Notes: generated by a model not told the origin, from the letters alone. Shown: positions 47,931-56,957, counted from the first letter of the stretch. The stretch is 64,000 nucleotides of DNA from Aliishimia ponticola (GCF_004803475.1 NZ_SRKY01000005.1:186001-250000); one strand, 5' to 3'. A program made the numbers and translations.

Positions 47931-47945
47931 TTAATACAGCGCTAA
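47931..47945. promoter_or_regulatory. CtrA-like box upstream of flgE
   Basis: TTAA-TACAGCG-CTAA on the plus strand reads TTAG-CGCTGTA-TTAA towards flgE, matching TTAA-N7-TTAA with one mismatch. It lies in the 105-bp gap between motB and flgE, 58 bases upstream of the flgE start. It is the same one-mismatch form as the box between fliL and fliF, which strengthens both. Confidence 0.55.
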
Positions 47946-47977
47946 CAGATAAAATCGTCTGCAAATGCCGCGGCGGT

Positions 47978-48817
47978 TCATCCGCCGACATCGCGAAGCA
48001 AGATGATTTCCAACCGGTCGTTCCGCGTTGCCATCAGGTCAGGCACCGATGGTTCTCGGTCGGCGTGACCCGTCACACGGCGCAAGCGGTCCGGTCGCAT
48101 GCCGCTATCGACCAGCAATTCGCGCATGATATCGGCCCGGGCTGCGGACTTTTTCCAAACTTCGCTATGCGCTTTCACAATCGGTTCGGAGGCCACGTGC
48201 CCTTCGACCGCGACTTCGTTCGTGACCGCTTTGGACACGCCATGCACCAGACGGGCCAGATCGACCAGAAGCTGCGTCGGCGCGTCGGTGCCTTCCTGAA
48301 ACAGTGGGCGACCGTTGAGAGAAAACAGTTCGATGACAAGGCCTTCATCGGTAACGCGCGTGATGATGTGCTTCAGCGCGTTTTCCGCGACCAGAGATTC
48401 CCCGCCATGGCCCATGAGCTGTTCTTCCAGCTCCTTGAAGGCTTCGTCCTCGGCCTCGGACCGGCCGGATTGGCCATCAAGCCCGCGGGCTTTCTGCGCC
48501 TCTGTCGGGTTCAGGGTCGTCGCACCGCGCCCGTTCTTGGACAAGGTCGCTTCGGCCATGACGCTGTCGCCGTTCAAGGCGCCATTCCCACCACCCGAGA
48601 CTCGCGCAATCGCGATCGTCGGCGAGAAGTAATCCGCGATCCCCTTGCGTTGTTTTTCCGTCGTTGCGTTCAATAGCCACATCAACAAAAAGAAAGCCAT
48701 CATCGCGGTCACGAAGTCGGCATACGCCACCTTCCAAGCACCACCGTGGTGCCCGTCACCGCCACCTTTTTTGACTTTCTTGATGATAATGGGCGCGAGA
48801 TTGCTGTCCGCGCTCAT
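47978..48817 (-). CDS. motB: Flagellar motor protein MotB
   Basis: Stator subunit that anchors MotA to peptidoglycan, 279 residues. The N-terminal helix AYADFVTAMMAFFLLMWLL carries the conserved channel aspartate in YADF. The C-terminal OmpA-like peptidoglycan-binding domain includes VEGHVASEP and RVTGHADREP. The ATG at 48817 has AGGTGG just upstream; GTG codons at 48823 and 48826 are alternatives that add three residues. It starts the minus-strand motB-flg unit and is 10 kb from motA. Confidence 0.95.
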   Translation of the reverse strand: MSADSNLAPIIIKKVKKGGGDGHHGGAWKVAYADFVTAMMAFFLLMWLLNATTEKQRKGIADYFSPTIAIARVSGGGNGALNGDSVMAEATLSKNGRGATTLNPTEAQKARGLDGQSGRSEAEDEAFKELEEQLMGHGGESLVAENALKHIITRVTDEGLVIELFSLNGRPLFQEGTDAPTQLLVDLARLVHGVSKAVTNEVAVEGHVASEPIVKAHSEVWKKSAARADIMRELLVDSGMRPDRLRRVTGHADREPSVPDLMATRNDRLEIILLRDVGG

Positions 48818-48919
48818 ATCCACCACCTATGTTTCACCCGAGGACGGGTATACGCGACAGGTGTTACTCGGAGTTTAATGGTTTGAAATGTCTGTATTAG
48901 GGTTGTCCTGACCCGCTGC

Positions 48920-50152
48920 ATGGCGGCTATTGGTGCCATGGATCGCTCGCAGCAAATACTCGACAGCCGTTATTCATGGGGCAGGCTCGGCCTGACGCTG
49001 CTCGTGGCGCTGATCGCCAATACCGGGATCTGGATGATCGTCGCCCTGCTGCCCGATATCGAGGCCGATTTTGACGCAAGCCGGGCGGCAGCGTCGATGC
49101 CTTATACCTTGACGATGATCGGATTTGCCGCCGGAAATCTGCTTGTCGGGCGCATGGTCGACCGTCTGGGGGCTGCCCAGTCGATCCAGATCGCGGCGGT
49201 GGTCATCGCCGCAGGCTATGTCCTGTCCGCGTTTGCGCAAAGTGTTGCGCTGCTTTCGGCCATGCATCTGGTGCTTGGGCTGGGAACAGCGGTGGGCTTT
49301 GGCCCCTTGATCGCGGATATATCCCATTGGTTCTACCGGCAAAGAGGCATCGCGGTGGCGCTTGTGGCGTCGGGCAATTACCTTTCCGGCGCGTTCTGGC
49401 CGACCGCGATGTCCGGCGTGCTAGAGACAGGCGGCTGGCGCGCTGTGTACCTGTGGATGGCGCTTGTCACACTGGCGATGATCCCGCTGGCCATGACCCT
49501 TCGGCGCCGATTGCCTGAAAATGCCCATCAGACCGCCGAAGCCGCCGCGACAGCGCGTGCGGCAACCACTGGGCTGACACCCCGAATGCTGGCGCTTTTG
49601 CTTGGGCTGGCCGGGATCGGGTGCTGTGTCGCCATGTCGATGCCGCAGGTGCATATCGTCGCCTATTGCGTGGGGCTTGGTTATGGGCCGGCGGCCGGTC
49701 AGAAAATGCTGGCGATCATGCTGCTCGGCGGTGTGGTGTCGCGGATCATTTCCGGGTTGGTCGCGGATCGGCTCGGCGGTGTCCGAACCTTGCTGATCGG
49801 GTCCGTCCTGCAATGCATCGCGCTATTCCTCTACCTGCCCTATGATGGGCTGGTGCCGCTTTACGTCGTCTCTGCCGTGTTTGGTCTGAGCCAGGGGGGC
49901 ATCGTACCGTCCTATGCGCTGGTGGTGCGGGAATACATGCCCGCGCGGGAAGCAGGCGCGCGTGTCGGCTTTGTCATCATGATGACCATTCTGGGCATGG
50001 CGCTGGGCGGTTGGCTGTCGGGCTGGATTTTCGACGTGACCGGCTCGTATCAAGCGGCATTTCTCAATGGCATCGCATGGAATGCGCTGAACATCGCGAT
50101 CATGTTGTGGCTTTTGGCGCGCACGCGGCCTCGGGCGGCGCAACTGGCTTAA
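48920..50152 (+). CDS. MFS transporter, YNFM/CynX-like
   Basis: A 410-residue, 12-helix major facilitator. The conserved loop between helices 2 and 3 reads [14 protein letters not shown], and the matching loop in the second half reads [15 protein letters not shown]. The substrate cannot be predicted. Starts at 48920 or 48938 are both possible; neither has a strong ribosome-binding site. It diverges from motB, and its stop codon overlaps the trhO stop on the other strand. Confidence 0.85.
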   Translation: MAAIGAMDRSQQILDSRYSWGRLGLTLLVALIANTGIWMIVALLPDIEADFDASRAAASMPYTLTMIGFAAGNLLVGRMVDRLGAAQSIQIAAVVIAAGYVLSAFAQSVALLSAMHLVLGLGTAVGFGPLIADISHWFYRQRGIAVALVASGNYLSGAFWPTAMSGVLETGGWRAVYLWMALVTLAMIPLAMTLRRRLPENAHQTAEAAATARAATTGLTPRMLALLLGLAGIGCCVAMSMPQVHIVAYCVGLGYGPAAGQKMLAIMLLGGVVSRIISGLVADRLGGVRTLLIGSVLQCIALFLYLPYDGLVPLYVVSAVFGLSQGGIVPSYALVVREYMPAREAGARVGFVIMMTILGMALGGWLSGWIFDVTGSYQAAFLNGIAWNALNIAIMLWLLARTRPRAAQLA

Positions 50153-51045
50153 AGATGTTCCGTCCCGCGGGCCTTGGCCAGTTCGATCTGCTTTTGACGT
50201 TCACGAAAGCGGCGCTTGTCGTCCTCTGACGTCTCATCAATGCAGTGGTGGCAGCTTACGCCATGCTCGTATTCAGCGCGCTTCTGATCTTCGGGAAGGA
50301 TCGGACGGCGGCACGCATGGCACAGAAGGTGGGGCCCTTCTTCCAGACCGTGGCCGACACTGACGCGCCCGTCGAAAACAAAACACTCGCCTTGCCACGT
50401 GCTGTCCTCTGCGGGCACATCCTCAAGATATTTCAGGATGCCGCCCTTCAGGTGGTAGACGTCCTCCACCCCCTGACCAAGCAGGTAGTTGGTCGACTTC
50501 TCGCAGCGAATGCCCCCGGTACAGAACATGGCGATCTTCTTGTTGTGGAAGCGGGCCTTGTTCGCCTCCCACCACGCGGGGAACGCCCCAAAGCTTTCGG
50601 TTTTCGGGTCGATGGCACCTTCAAATGTGCCGATAGCGACCTCGTAATCGTTGCGCGTATCGATAACGGCGACTTCGGGGTCGCGGATCAGCGCGTTCCA
50701 CTCGGCAGGGTCCACGTAATGTCCGACCCGAGCGCGGGGATCGACATCGGGCTGGCCCATGGTCACGATCTCGCGCTTGAGGCGGACTTTCATCTTGCGG
50801 AACGGCGCGTCAGAGGCGGTGCTTTCCTTCCACTCCAGGTCCGCACAACCGGGCAGGGACCGGATATGCGCAAGCACCGCATCGATCCCCGCACGCGGCC
50901 CCGCAATGGTGCCATTGATCCCCTCCTGCGCAAGCAGCAGCGTGCCCTTGACCCCTTCAGCCTCGCACAGCGTGGCCAAGGCGGGTTTGATGGCAGCCGG
51001 ATCGTCGAACCGGGTGAAGTGATATAGCGCGGCGATTGTGAACAT
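50149..51045 (-). CDS. trhO: tRNA uridine-34 hydroxylase TrhO (rhodanese-like)
   Basis: Oxygen-dependent enzyme forming 5-hydroxyuridine at the wobble position of certain tRNAs, formerly the YceA family. The 298-residue protein has an N-terminal acylphosphatase-like domain ([20 protein letters not shown]). A rhodanese domain follows with catalytic Cys in [11 protein letters not shown], then a C-terminal four-cysteine zinc-type motif (CHACRRPI and CHHCIDE). I used the ATG at 51045, which gives the family's FTIAALYHF start; the frame stays open much further upstream, but that part overlaps the hydrolase gene and is not coding. Confidence 0.93.
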   Translation of the reverse strand: MFTIAALYHFTRFDDPAAIKPALATLCEAEGVKGTLLLAQEGINGTIAGPRAGIDAVLAHIRSLPGCADLEWKESTASDAPFRKMKVRLKREIVTMGQPDVDPRARVGHYVDPAEWNALIRDPEVAVIDTRNDYEVAIGTFEGAIDPKTESFGAFPAWWEANKARFHNKKIAMFCTGGIRCEKSTNYLLGQGVEDVYHLKGGILKYLEDVPAEDSTWQGECFVFDGRVSVGHGLEEGPHLLCHACRRPILPEDQKRAEYEHGVSCHHCIDETSEDDKRRFRERQKQIELAKARGTEHL

Positions 51046-51114
51046 TGAGGCCAGATAATTTCGCTGAGCGTTCTGCGCAAGCGGGTTTCGTGTCGCACCG
51101 TCACGCTTGACCGG

Positions 51115-51972
51115 GTGCAGCGCGCCGGGACACCGTCCTACGCGATGATGGAGGAGATCACCGATTACACCGGGCCGGGGCGGTTGCTGCGGCTGGCAAG
51201 CGATGGCGTCGGCCTGCCGGTCCTGCTGACCCATGGCACGTTCTCCAACGCTGCGACCTGTGCGCCGCTCGCCAGCTATCTCGCCGGTCGGGGACATCCC
51301 GTTTACGTGGCCGAATGGCGCGGACGGGGCGGGCAGCCGGGACGTTTCGATTTCCACGACCTTGCGGAGGGAGAGATCGCAAGCGCGTTGCGCCACCTGC
51401 GCCAGATCGGGCCACTGCATCTTGTTGCCCATTCCGGAGGCGGGCTGGCGCTGACCTTCGCCAGCATGGAGGCGACTCTGCGCCCTTCCATCGCCAGTCT
51501 CAGCCTGATTGCGACGCAAGCTACGCATCTGACGGACGCACGGCGGGTGGACTATTGGGGCGTCAGGTTTTGGGCGCTTTGGGGGCGGATTTTCGGGTAT
51601 TGGCCCGCGCGGCGTCTGGGGCTTGGCCCCTGCAACGAAAGCAGTGCGCTGCTGTCCCATTGGCTTGCCTTCAACCGGGCAAGGCGGATTACCGACCGGA
51701 CAGGTGCGGATATCTTTCCGGGGCTGGCAATGCTGGACCTGCCCGTCCTTGCCCTTGCCGGGGCTGCCGATCACACCATCGCCCGTCCCGACGGATGCCG
51801 GACCTTGGCGCAGGCCTTTGGTCCGTCGGCGCAGTTTCACCTGTGCGATGCGGTCAGCGATGGCGAAGACTTCACCCATGCGCGCCTGTTCAAGTCGCGC
51901 GCCGCAGAACGCAGCGTGTGGCCGCGTCTCGCCCGGTTTTTCGCCCAAGTGGAAGGCGCGGGCCGCCAATAG
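51115..51972 (+). CDS. Alpha/beta hydrolase
   Basis: A 285-residue alpha/beta hydrolase-fold protein. The oxyanion region is [13 protein letters not shown], the nucleophile elbow is [10 protein letters not shown] with Ser as nucleophile, a following acid lies near [11 protein letters not shown] and the C-terminal His is in [10 protein letters not shown]. The HGTFSN segment recalls poly-hydroxyalkanoate or lipase-like hydrolases, but no substrate can be named. The GTG start at 51115 is not strongly supported; an ATG at 51145 is the alternative. It diverges from trhO. Confidence 0.82.
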   Translation: MQRAGTPSYAMMEEITDYTGPGRLLRLASDGVGLPVLLTHGTFSNAATCAPLASYLAGRGHPVYVAEWRGRGGQPGRFDFHDLAEGEIASALRHLRQIGPLHLVAHSGGGLALTFASMEATLRPSIASLSLIATQATHLTDARRVDYWGVRFWALWGRIFGYWPARRLGLGPCNESSALLSHWLAFNRARRITDRTGADIFPGLAMLDLPVLALAGAADHTIARPDGCRTLAQAFGPSAQFHLCDAVSDGEDFTHARLFKSRAAERSVWPRLARFFAQVEGAGRQ

Positions 51973-52050
51973 GTCATCTGTGCCGCGCGGACCTTTCCAG
52001 TCGCGCAGATCCGTCCTAGTCTCCGGCGAAATGACCAGTCGGAGACCGCC

Positions 52051-52650
52051 ATGACCCGTGCCCTTATCGTGATCGATGTACAAAACGACTTCTGTCCCGG
52101 CGGGGCGCTGGCCGTGTCCGAAGGCGACCAGATCGTACCGGGCATCAATGCGCTGATGGCAGAGTTTCCGGCCGTGATCCTGACGCAGGATTGGCATCCC
52201 GCGGGGCACTCGTCCTTTGCCTCGTCGCATGATGGAGCAGCCCCGATGAGCATGATCGACATGCCATACGGCCCGCAGGTGCTGTGGCCCGACCACTGCA
52301 TTCAGGGGTCAACCGGGGCGCAATTCCACCCGGACCTTGCCACTGACCGCGCCGATTTGATTATCCGCAAGGGCTATAACCCGGCAATCGACAGCTATTC
52401 CGCATTCTTCGAGAATGACCACACAACGCCCACTGGCCTGACGGGATACCTTCAGACGCGCGGGTTGACGGATTTGACGCTGGTGGGGCTGGCGACCGAT
52501 TTCTGCGTCAACTATTCCGCCGTGGACGCCGCGAAGCTGGGTTTCAAAGTGACCGTCCGCGAGGACCTGTGCCGAGCGATCGATATCGACGGGTCACTGT
52601 CCGCCGCTCAGACAGGCATGCGCGACGCCGGGGTGGTGTTGGACGGTTAG
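52051..52650 (+). CDS. pncA: Nicotinamidase
   Basis: Hydrolyses nicotinamide to nicotinate for NAD salvage. The 199-residue cytosolic enzyme has the complete catalytic triad D9 (VIDVQNDF), K107 (IIRKGYNP) and C152 (LATDFCV). The metal ligands are D47, H49 (TQDWHP) and H82 (PDHC). The cis-peptide region precedes C152. It starts after GGAGACCGCC. The partner pncB is downstream at 53528, with marC on the opposite strand between them. Confidence 0.96.
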   Translation: MTRALIVIDVQNDFCPGGALAVSEGDQIVPGINALMAEFPAVILTQDWHPAGHSSFASSHDGAAPMSMIDMPYGPQVLWPDHCIQGSTGAQFHPDLATDRADLIIRKGYNPAIDSYSAFFENDHTTPTGLTGYLQTRGLTDLTLVGLATDFCVNYSAVDAAKLGFKVTVREDLCRAIDIDGSLSAAQTGMRDAGVVLDG

Positions 52651-52708
52651 GCGCAGCGTCTTCATCGGCGGCACCTTCGCGGCGGGCCGCTTCCACCACC
52701 GCCCCGTC

Positions 52709-53362
52709 TTACTCCAGCGACAGCGGTCCTTCTCCGGCAAGGTTCAGAAGGCCCAACGTCTCCAACCCGCCCAGGGTTGCATCCACGGCGACGGTGGCGA
52801 GGATAAGGCCCATCACGCGGCTGACGACGCTTGATCCTGTGGTGCCAATAGCCCGCTGAAGCCGCCCGGCCATCAGCAGAAGCGCCAGTGTCATCGCCAG
52901 CACGATCAATAGCAGACCGGCGGTGATCACCTGTTCTTCAATCGGATTGCTGTCATTTTCCGTCAGGATCACGATCGCCAGCATCGCGCCGGGCGACGCA
53001 ATCGACGGCATCGCCAGCGGGAACACGGCACCGGCAAGATGGTCGCTCTCTGCTTCGCTGATCTCTTGCGCGGCCTTGCTTTGCCCGAAGATCATGGTCA
53101 GCGCGAAAAGGAACAGGATCAGCCCGCCGGCCACTTGGAACGAGCCAAGCCGCAACCCAAGGCTTTCCAGCAGAACCTGGCCGCCGACGAGAAACAGCAA
53201 CAGCACGAACGCCGCGATCAGCACCGCACGAATGGCAAACCGCTTGTGCAGTTTCTTCGGCACATGCGCCGTCGCATACAGAAATACGGGGAGCGATCCG
53301 ATCGGGTCGATGACCACGAACAGAGTCACGAATTCCTTGAGAAGTGTTGTCCAATCCAGCAT
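52709..53362 (-). CDS. MarC family integral membrane protein
   Basis: A 217-residue, six-helix membrane protein of the MarC/UPF0056 family. It has the VTLFVVIDPIGSLPVFLYAT N-terminal block, a second-half repeat FPLAMPSIASPGAMLAIVIL and the C-terminal VSRVMGLILATVAVD. The biochemical role of the family is unknown; E. coli MarC is not itself an antibiotic-resistance determinant. The ATG at 53362 is preceded by GGGGGC, and upstream in-frame codons lack this. It is oriented opposite to its pncA and pncB neighbours. Confidence 0.92.
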   Translation of the reverse strand: MLDWTTLLKEFVTLFVVIDPIGSLPVFLYATAHVPKKLHKRFAIRAVLIAAFVLLLFLVGGQVLLESLGLRLGSFQVAGGLILFLFALTMIFGQSKAAQEISEAESDHLAGAVFPLAMPSIASPGAMLAIVILTENDSNPIEEQVITAGLLLIVLAMTLALLLMAGRLQRAIGTTGSSVVSRVMGLILATVAVDATLGGLETLGLLNLAGEGPLSLE

Positions 53363-53527
53363 GCCCCCGGCGCTATGGCGTCCGGGCCGTTCGGTCAACG
53401 GGGTTTCCTTGAAAATCACGCAAATTTAAGCGCCACGCCCCGTAAAGGGCCCCAAATCGCACCAAATGCGGCCCCTTGCGCTTGCCCGCTGCAATGCGGT
53501 CTAAGTGAGCCACGAAGGAGAACGCTT

Positions 53528-54820
53528 ATGGTCGATATCGCCACCCGTGTCTGGAATCACAAATGGAAGATCGACCCCGTGGTCCGGTCCCTGATCGATA
53601 CCGACTTCTACAAGCTGCTGATGTGCCAGTCCGTCTTTCGCAACAAGCCGGATACGCATGTCACGTTCTCGCTCATCAACCGGGCCAAGCATGTTCCGCT
53701 GGCGAAACTCATCGACGAAGGTGAATTGCGCGAGCAGCTGGATCATATCCGGTCCCTGTCGCTCAGCCGGGGCGAATCCACGTGGATGCGCGGCAACACG
53801 TTCTATGGCAAACGCCAAATGTTCACGCCTGCTTTCATGGACTGGTTCGAACAACTCCGCCTGCCGCCCTACCACCTTGAACGGGTGGGTGACCAATACG
53901 AGCTGACCTTCGAGGGCAGCTGGCCCGAGGTCATGCTGTGGGAAATTCCCGCCCTTGCCGTGCTTATGGAACTGCGGGGGCGCGCCGTGCTGCACGATAT
54001 GGGCCGGTTCGAACTGCAAGTGCTCTATGCCCGCGCCATGACCCGGATCTGGGAAAAGGTCGAAGCGCTGCGGGGGCTGCCGGGGCTGCGCGTTGCGGAT
54101 TTCGGCACGCGGCGGCGACATGGCTTCCTGTGGCAGGACTGGTGCGTGCAGGCGATGTATGAAGGGCTGGGGGAGGCCTTTGTGGGCACGTCCAACTGCC
54201 TGATCGCCAAGAACCGCGACCTTGAGGCGATCGGCACCAACGCGCACGAATTGCCCATGGTCTATGCGGCGCTTGCGGAAGATGACGACGCCCTCGCGCG
54301 CGCGCCCTATGATGTGCTGTCCGACTGGCACGAGGAACACTCCGGCAACCTGCGCATCATCCTGCCTGACACTTACGGAACCGAAGGCTTCCTGAAACGC
54401 GCGCCCGATTGGCTGGCGGGCTGGACGGGCATCCGGATCGATTCCGGCGACCCGGCCACAGCGGCAGAGATCGCAATCCGGTGGTGGCAGGACCGGGGCG
54501 AGGATCCAAAGAAGAAGCTGATCATCTTCTCGGACGGGTTGGACGTGGACAAGATCCGCGAACTTCACGCCCAGTTCACCGGCCGCGTGCGGGTGTCCTT
54601 CGGCTGGGGCACGATGCTGACCAATGACTTCCGGGGGCTGACCGAAGACGACGCGCTCGCGCCGTTCTCACTGGTGTGCAAAGCGGTGGCCGCAAACGGA
54701 CGCCCGACCGTGAAGCTGAGCGATAATCCCCGGAAAGCTATGGGCCCAGAGGACGAGGTTGCGCGGTATAAGCGCGTGTTCGGGGTGGGAGAGCAGGAAG
54801 AGATGGAGGTTGTGGTCTAA
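53528..54820 (+). CDS. pncB: Nicotinate phosphoribosyltransferase
   Basis: Converts nicotinate and PRPP to nicotinate mononucleotide, the step after PncA in NAD salvage. The 430-residue protein shows SLIDTDFYKLLMCQSVF, FGTRRRHGFLWQD, a FVGTSNCLIAK block, the phosphate-binding region GIRIDSGDPA, and the C-terminal VKLSDNPRKAMGP with FGWGTMLTND before it. The ATG has GAAGGAGAACGCTT upstream, an excellent ribosome-binding site. A weak 7-bp hairpin (54814-54834) straddles the stop codon. Confidence 0.96.
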   Translation: MVDIATRVWNHKWKIDPVVRSLIDTDFYKLLMCQSVFRNKPDTHVTFSLINRAKHVPLAKLIDEGELREQLDHIRSLSLSRGESTWMRGNTFYGKRQMFTPAFMDWFEQLRLPPYHLERVGDQYELTFEGSWPEVMLWEIPALAVLMELRGRAVLHDMGRFELQVLYARAMTRIWEKVEALRGLPGLRVADFGTRRRHGFLWQDWCVQAMYEGLGEAFVGTSNCLIAKNRDLEAIGTNAHELPMVYAALAEDDDALARAPYDVLSDWHEEHSGNLRIILPDTYGTEGFLKRAPDWLAGWTGIRIDSGDPATAAEIAIRWWQDRGEDPKKKLIIFSDGLDVDKIRELHAQFTGRVRVSFGWGTMLTNDFRGLTEDDALAPFSLVCKAVAANGRPTVKLSDNPRKAMGPEDEVARYKRVFGVGEQEEMEVVV

Positions 54821-54985
54821 CCGAGGTTTAGACCGACGATCCGCGTCAGGTGGGCGGGCGGTTTGGTGAGAATGGCCCATTGCGGACCTTTGGTTAGAAC
54901 GGTAATGCCGCAATGCAGCTTTCCGATAGCGGACATCTACGCTAACGCTGCCACAAACAAACGGGAGCACAAACGGAAGCACAAG

Positions 54986-55177
54986 ATGAAAAGCAGAGTA
55001 TTTGGCAGCCTTACAGGAGGCGTGATTGGCTTCTTTGCTGGTGCTGGCACCGGTATCGTTGGCGGAGTATTCGGAGCGATCGCTGGAGTATTGGTTTTCA
55101 CCGCAGTCGGTGCCGCCTGGGGATGGAGCGCCGGACCAGACGTCATGCGCGCAGTTCAACGGTGGCGAGGCAAGTGA
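54986..55177 (+). CDS. Small glycine-zipper membrane protein
   Basis: A 63-residue protein almost wholly made of a Gly/Ala-rich hydrophobic segment (GGVIGFFAGAGTGIVGGVFG continuing into AIAGVLVFTAVGAAWGW) with GxxxG spacing. A short basic tail follows (MRAVQRWRGK). Glycine-zipper segments pack as tight helix pairs in membranes. The ATG has a weak GGAAG 7-8 bases upstream; an upstream ATG at 54863 gives an unlikely polar leader. No family is recognised. It sits 131 bases from the SIR2 stop, convergent to it. Confidence 0.5.
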   Translation: MKSRVFGSLTGGVIGFFAGAGTGIVGGVFGAIAGVLVFTAVGAAWGWSAGPDVMRAVQRWRGK

Positions 55178-55219
55178 TGGCCCGTTGATTTCATTCAACC
55201 CCGATGAAGTGGACGGCCG

Positions 55220-55239
55220 GCGCCAAATCTAACTCCTTC
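55220..55239 (+). repeat. Direct repeat, left copy, flanking the SIR2 gene
   Basis: The 20-mer beginning GCGCCAAATCTAACT here matches the copy at 56766-56785 at 17 of 20 positions, with the first 11 bases (GCGCCAAATCT) identical. It lies 70 bases beyond the SIR2 stop codon. Confidence 0.5.
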
Positions 55240-55308
55240 TTTGTATGCTGCTGTGGCACGGTTCATCTCCGAGGTGGCGTGGGGTAGTTTAAATGCACAA
55301 TCCGCCAA

Positions 55309-56625
55309 TCACAGCTCTATTGCGTATTCTTCATCTGACTTGACTTTTTGAAGTAAATCTACGCTTTTCAGAGACCATTTCCGGACTTTGCTGTTCTTCC
55401 CGGGTCCGGTTTTGATTTGGCAATGATATGAGTTATCAGATGACCGAAGGTCTACCCCCGTCTCATCCTTGACCCGGTTGACAAGCTTATTCGCTCCAGA
55501 CCAGTGATTAAATCCAAGCCGCTTGGCTACTTGAGTGATTGTGAGCGGATGCGTATGGTTTGGATTATTAGTTATCGCGATTCCAAGAAGTTTAGGAAGC
55601 TCGGAATCCTGATCCGCAACCCTCTCAAGCACATCGTAATCCACTTCGACACTGCCAGTTGGAATATCATGACGAATAAGCTTCATTGTTCTTGCGGCCA
55701 ATGCGCGAACTAGCTTTGGGTTTACAGATGTCAAAGCTGATTGACTCTTCAGCGCCTCGAAGACCCACTGGAAGTTTTGCGCGTAGACCGCGTTAATGCG
55801 AAACTCCCTGCCATCGACCGAAAAGACCGCCTGTTCAGGAGGGTTCTTGGGAAGATCTTTCACCCAGATGACTTGATATACGTTGTCGATAAGGCCAGTA
55901 TCGTCGGCGACGAGTTCACCAATGTCTCGCAATATTTCTTTGACGTTTGGATCCCCAAGCCCATAACCGAAAATGAAAACGGGGTGCTCCGCGAAGTAGG
56001 TCAGAAGCTTAGCGGAGATGTACTTTTTCTTGTCTTTCCATTCTTCATAATCCTCACGCGTTAAAACAATAGAGGATGGCTCGCTGACATCACCGTGGAT
56101 GTGAAATATTTCACCGAAGCTATTGGTGTTATAGCGGATTATTGTCTGCCCAGTCACTGGGACGTATCCCTCAAAGATCACTTCAAGAGAGTGATCGTAA
56201 TTTGTTGTGATGATCGCATGTGGCCTGATATCTGACAGCGCAGCCACCTCTTTTGGAAGTGTGCTGAAGTCTTCCCGATTCCCGGGAGTTACTTTCGAAA
56301 GGTGCTCGCAAACCAAGCTTTTCAGAAAACAGTCCTTGCTCATGCCGGCTTCAAAGAGTGCCTCTGGAAATGAGGCTTTACCTGCGCCCCACGCCCACTC
56401 GAAAACCAAGTCCGACAACTCTGATCCTATTGCGATCGGATCGCCAGAGTGTTTTTGATAGTAGTATTCGAATTTTCCGTGATGTACTGGCATTCCATCC
56501 AGAACTATCTTCAGAAGTTCCAGCCAGCTTGGTGCCTCAAAGTAGCGCTTGGGAATCCCGCTCCCCATAAACAGTATCGGCTGGCACTCAAACTCAAGAA
56601 GAACGTCTCTAATTTTTGCATCCAT
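55309..56625 (-). CDS. Stand-alone SIR2-domain protein, putative NADase defence effector
   Basis: A 438-residue protein with a SIR2-like NAD-binding core and an extra C-terminal domain. Core motifs in order: FMGSGIPKRYF (GSG at 21-23), TTNYD (140-144) with the NAD-site asparagine, HIHGD (175-179) with the candidate catalytic His, and FGYGLGDPN (219-227). Residues about 360-425 look like a winged helix (TITQVAKRLGFNHWSGANKL, then a DNSYHCQ strand and KVRKWSLKS). Related SIR2_2 proteins deplete NAD during phage infection. I used the ATG at 56625; a TTG at 56685 adds 20 residues, and neither has a good ribosome-binding site. Lower G+C than its neighbours suggests transfer. Confidence 0.8.
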   Translation of the reverse strand: MDAKIRDVLLEFECQPILFMGSGIPKRYFEAPSWLELLKIVLDGMPVHHGKFEYYYQKHSGDPIAIGSELSDLVFEWAWGAGKASFPEALFEAGMSKDCFLKSLVCEHLSKVTPGNREDFSTLPKEVAALSDIRPHAIITTNYDHSLEVIFEGYVPVTGQTIIRYNTNSFGEIFHIHGDVSEPSSIVLTREDYEEWKDKKKYISAKLLTYFAEHPVFIFGYGLGDPNVKEILRDIGELVADDTGLIDNVYQVIWVKDLPKNPPEQAVFSVDGREFRINAVYAQNFQWVFEALKSQSALTSVNPKLVRALAARTMKLIRHDIPTGSVEVDYDVLERVADQDSELPKLLGIAITNNPNHTHPLTITQVAKRLGFNHWSGANKLVNRVKDETGVDLRSSDNSYHCQIKTGPGKNSKVRKWSLKSVDLLQKVKSDEEYAIEL

Positions 56626-56765
56626 GCGCTGAGAGTAGCTCGGCACAGCAGCGGGTTTTGCTTCAGTCAAACTTCGGCCCTTCAATTTTTTGAGGTGATG
56701 CAGATGGGCATAGGATATCTGTGGTTTAATGAGCGATAAATATCATTGCAGAGGCAACTTGGTCA

Positions 56766-56785
56766 GCGCCAAATCTGACTTTTTC
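56766..56785 (+). repeat. Direct repeat, right copy, flanking the SIR2 gene
   Basis: The 20-mer beginning GCGCCAAATCTGACT matches 55220-55239 at 17 of 20 positions. It lies about 140 bases upstream of the SIR2 start, so the two copies bracket the gene and its presumed promoter. Confidence 0.5.
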
Positions 56786-56957
56786 AGCACGTCCCTATAT
56801 TGTCAAACACAGAGCAAGGCTGTGGGAGATCGTCACCCCTAGCGGCAATGGCAGTGCTGAGGTTGCTCTCTACGTGTTACGGACACTTATGCTTGGCGCA
56901 GCGAATGACCGCTCTCCGCCCATCCCATCCACTACGGCCCAACGGTGGAGTAGCTTC

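Larger units (their letters stand above)
54821..56957. other. Lower-G+C accessory patch between pncB and arfB
   Basis: About 2.1 kb holding only a tiny glycine-zipper gene and a SIR2 gene, with unusually long non-coding stretches (54821-54985, 55178-55308, 56626-56957) for this compact genome. Hand counts give 40-52% G+C in 60-base lines within the SIR2 gene (24/60 at 56461, 27/60 at 56041, 31/60 at 55801) against 46/60 in pncB at 54061. Together with flanking direct repeats this points to acquired DNA. I see no integrase, transposase or tRNA att site. Confidence 0.6.

Noticed and set aside
51046-52296. Upstream extension of the trhO frame to 715 codons
   Set aside because: TrhO normally begins at FTIAALYHF; the extension is antisense to the alpha/beta hydrolase and pncA.
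54870-54940. Stretch with GCCCATTGCGGACC and GATAGCGGACAT, similar in style to 56890-56925
   Set aside because: Looks like intergenic repeats I associate with roseobacters, but the two regions do not align well enough here to call a repeat family.
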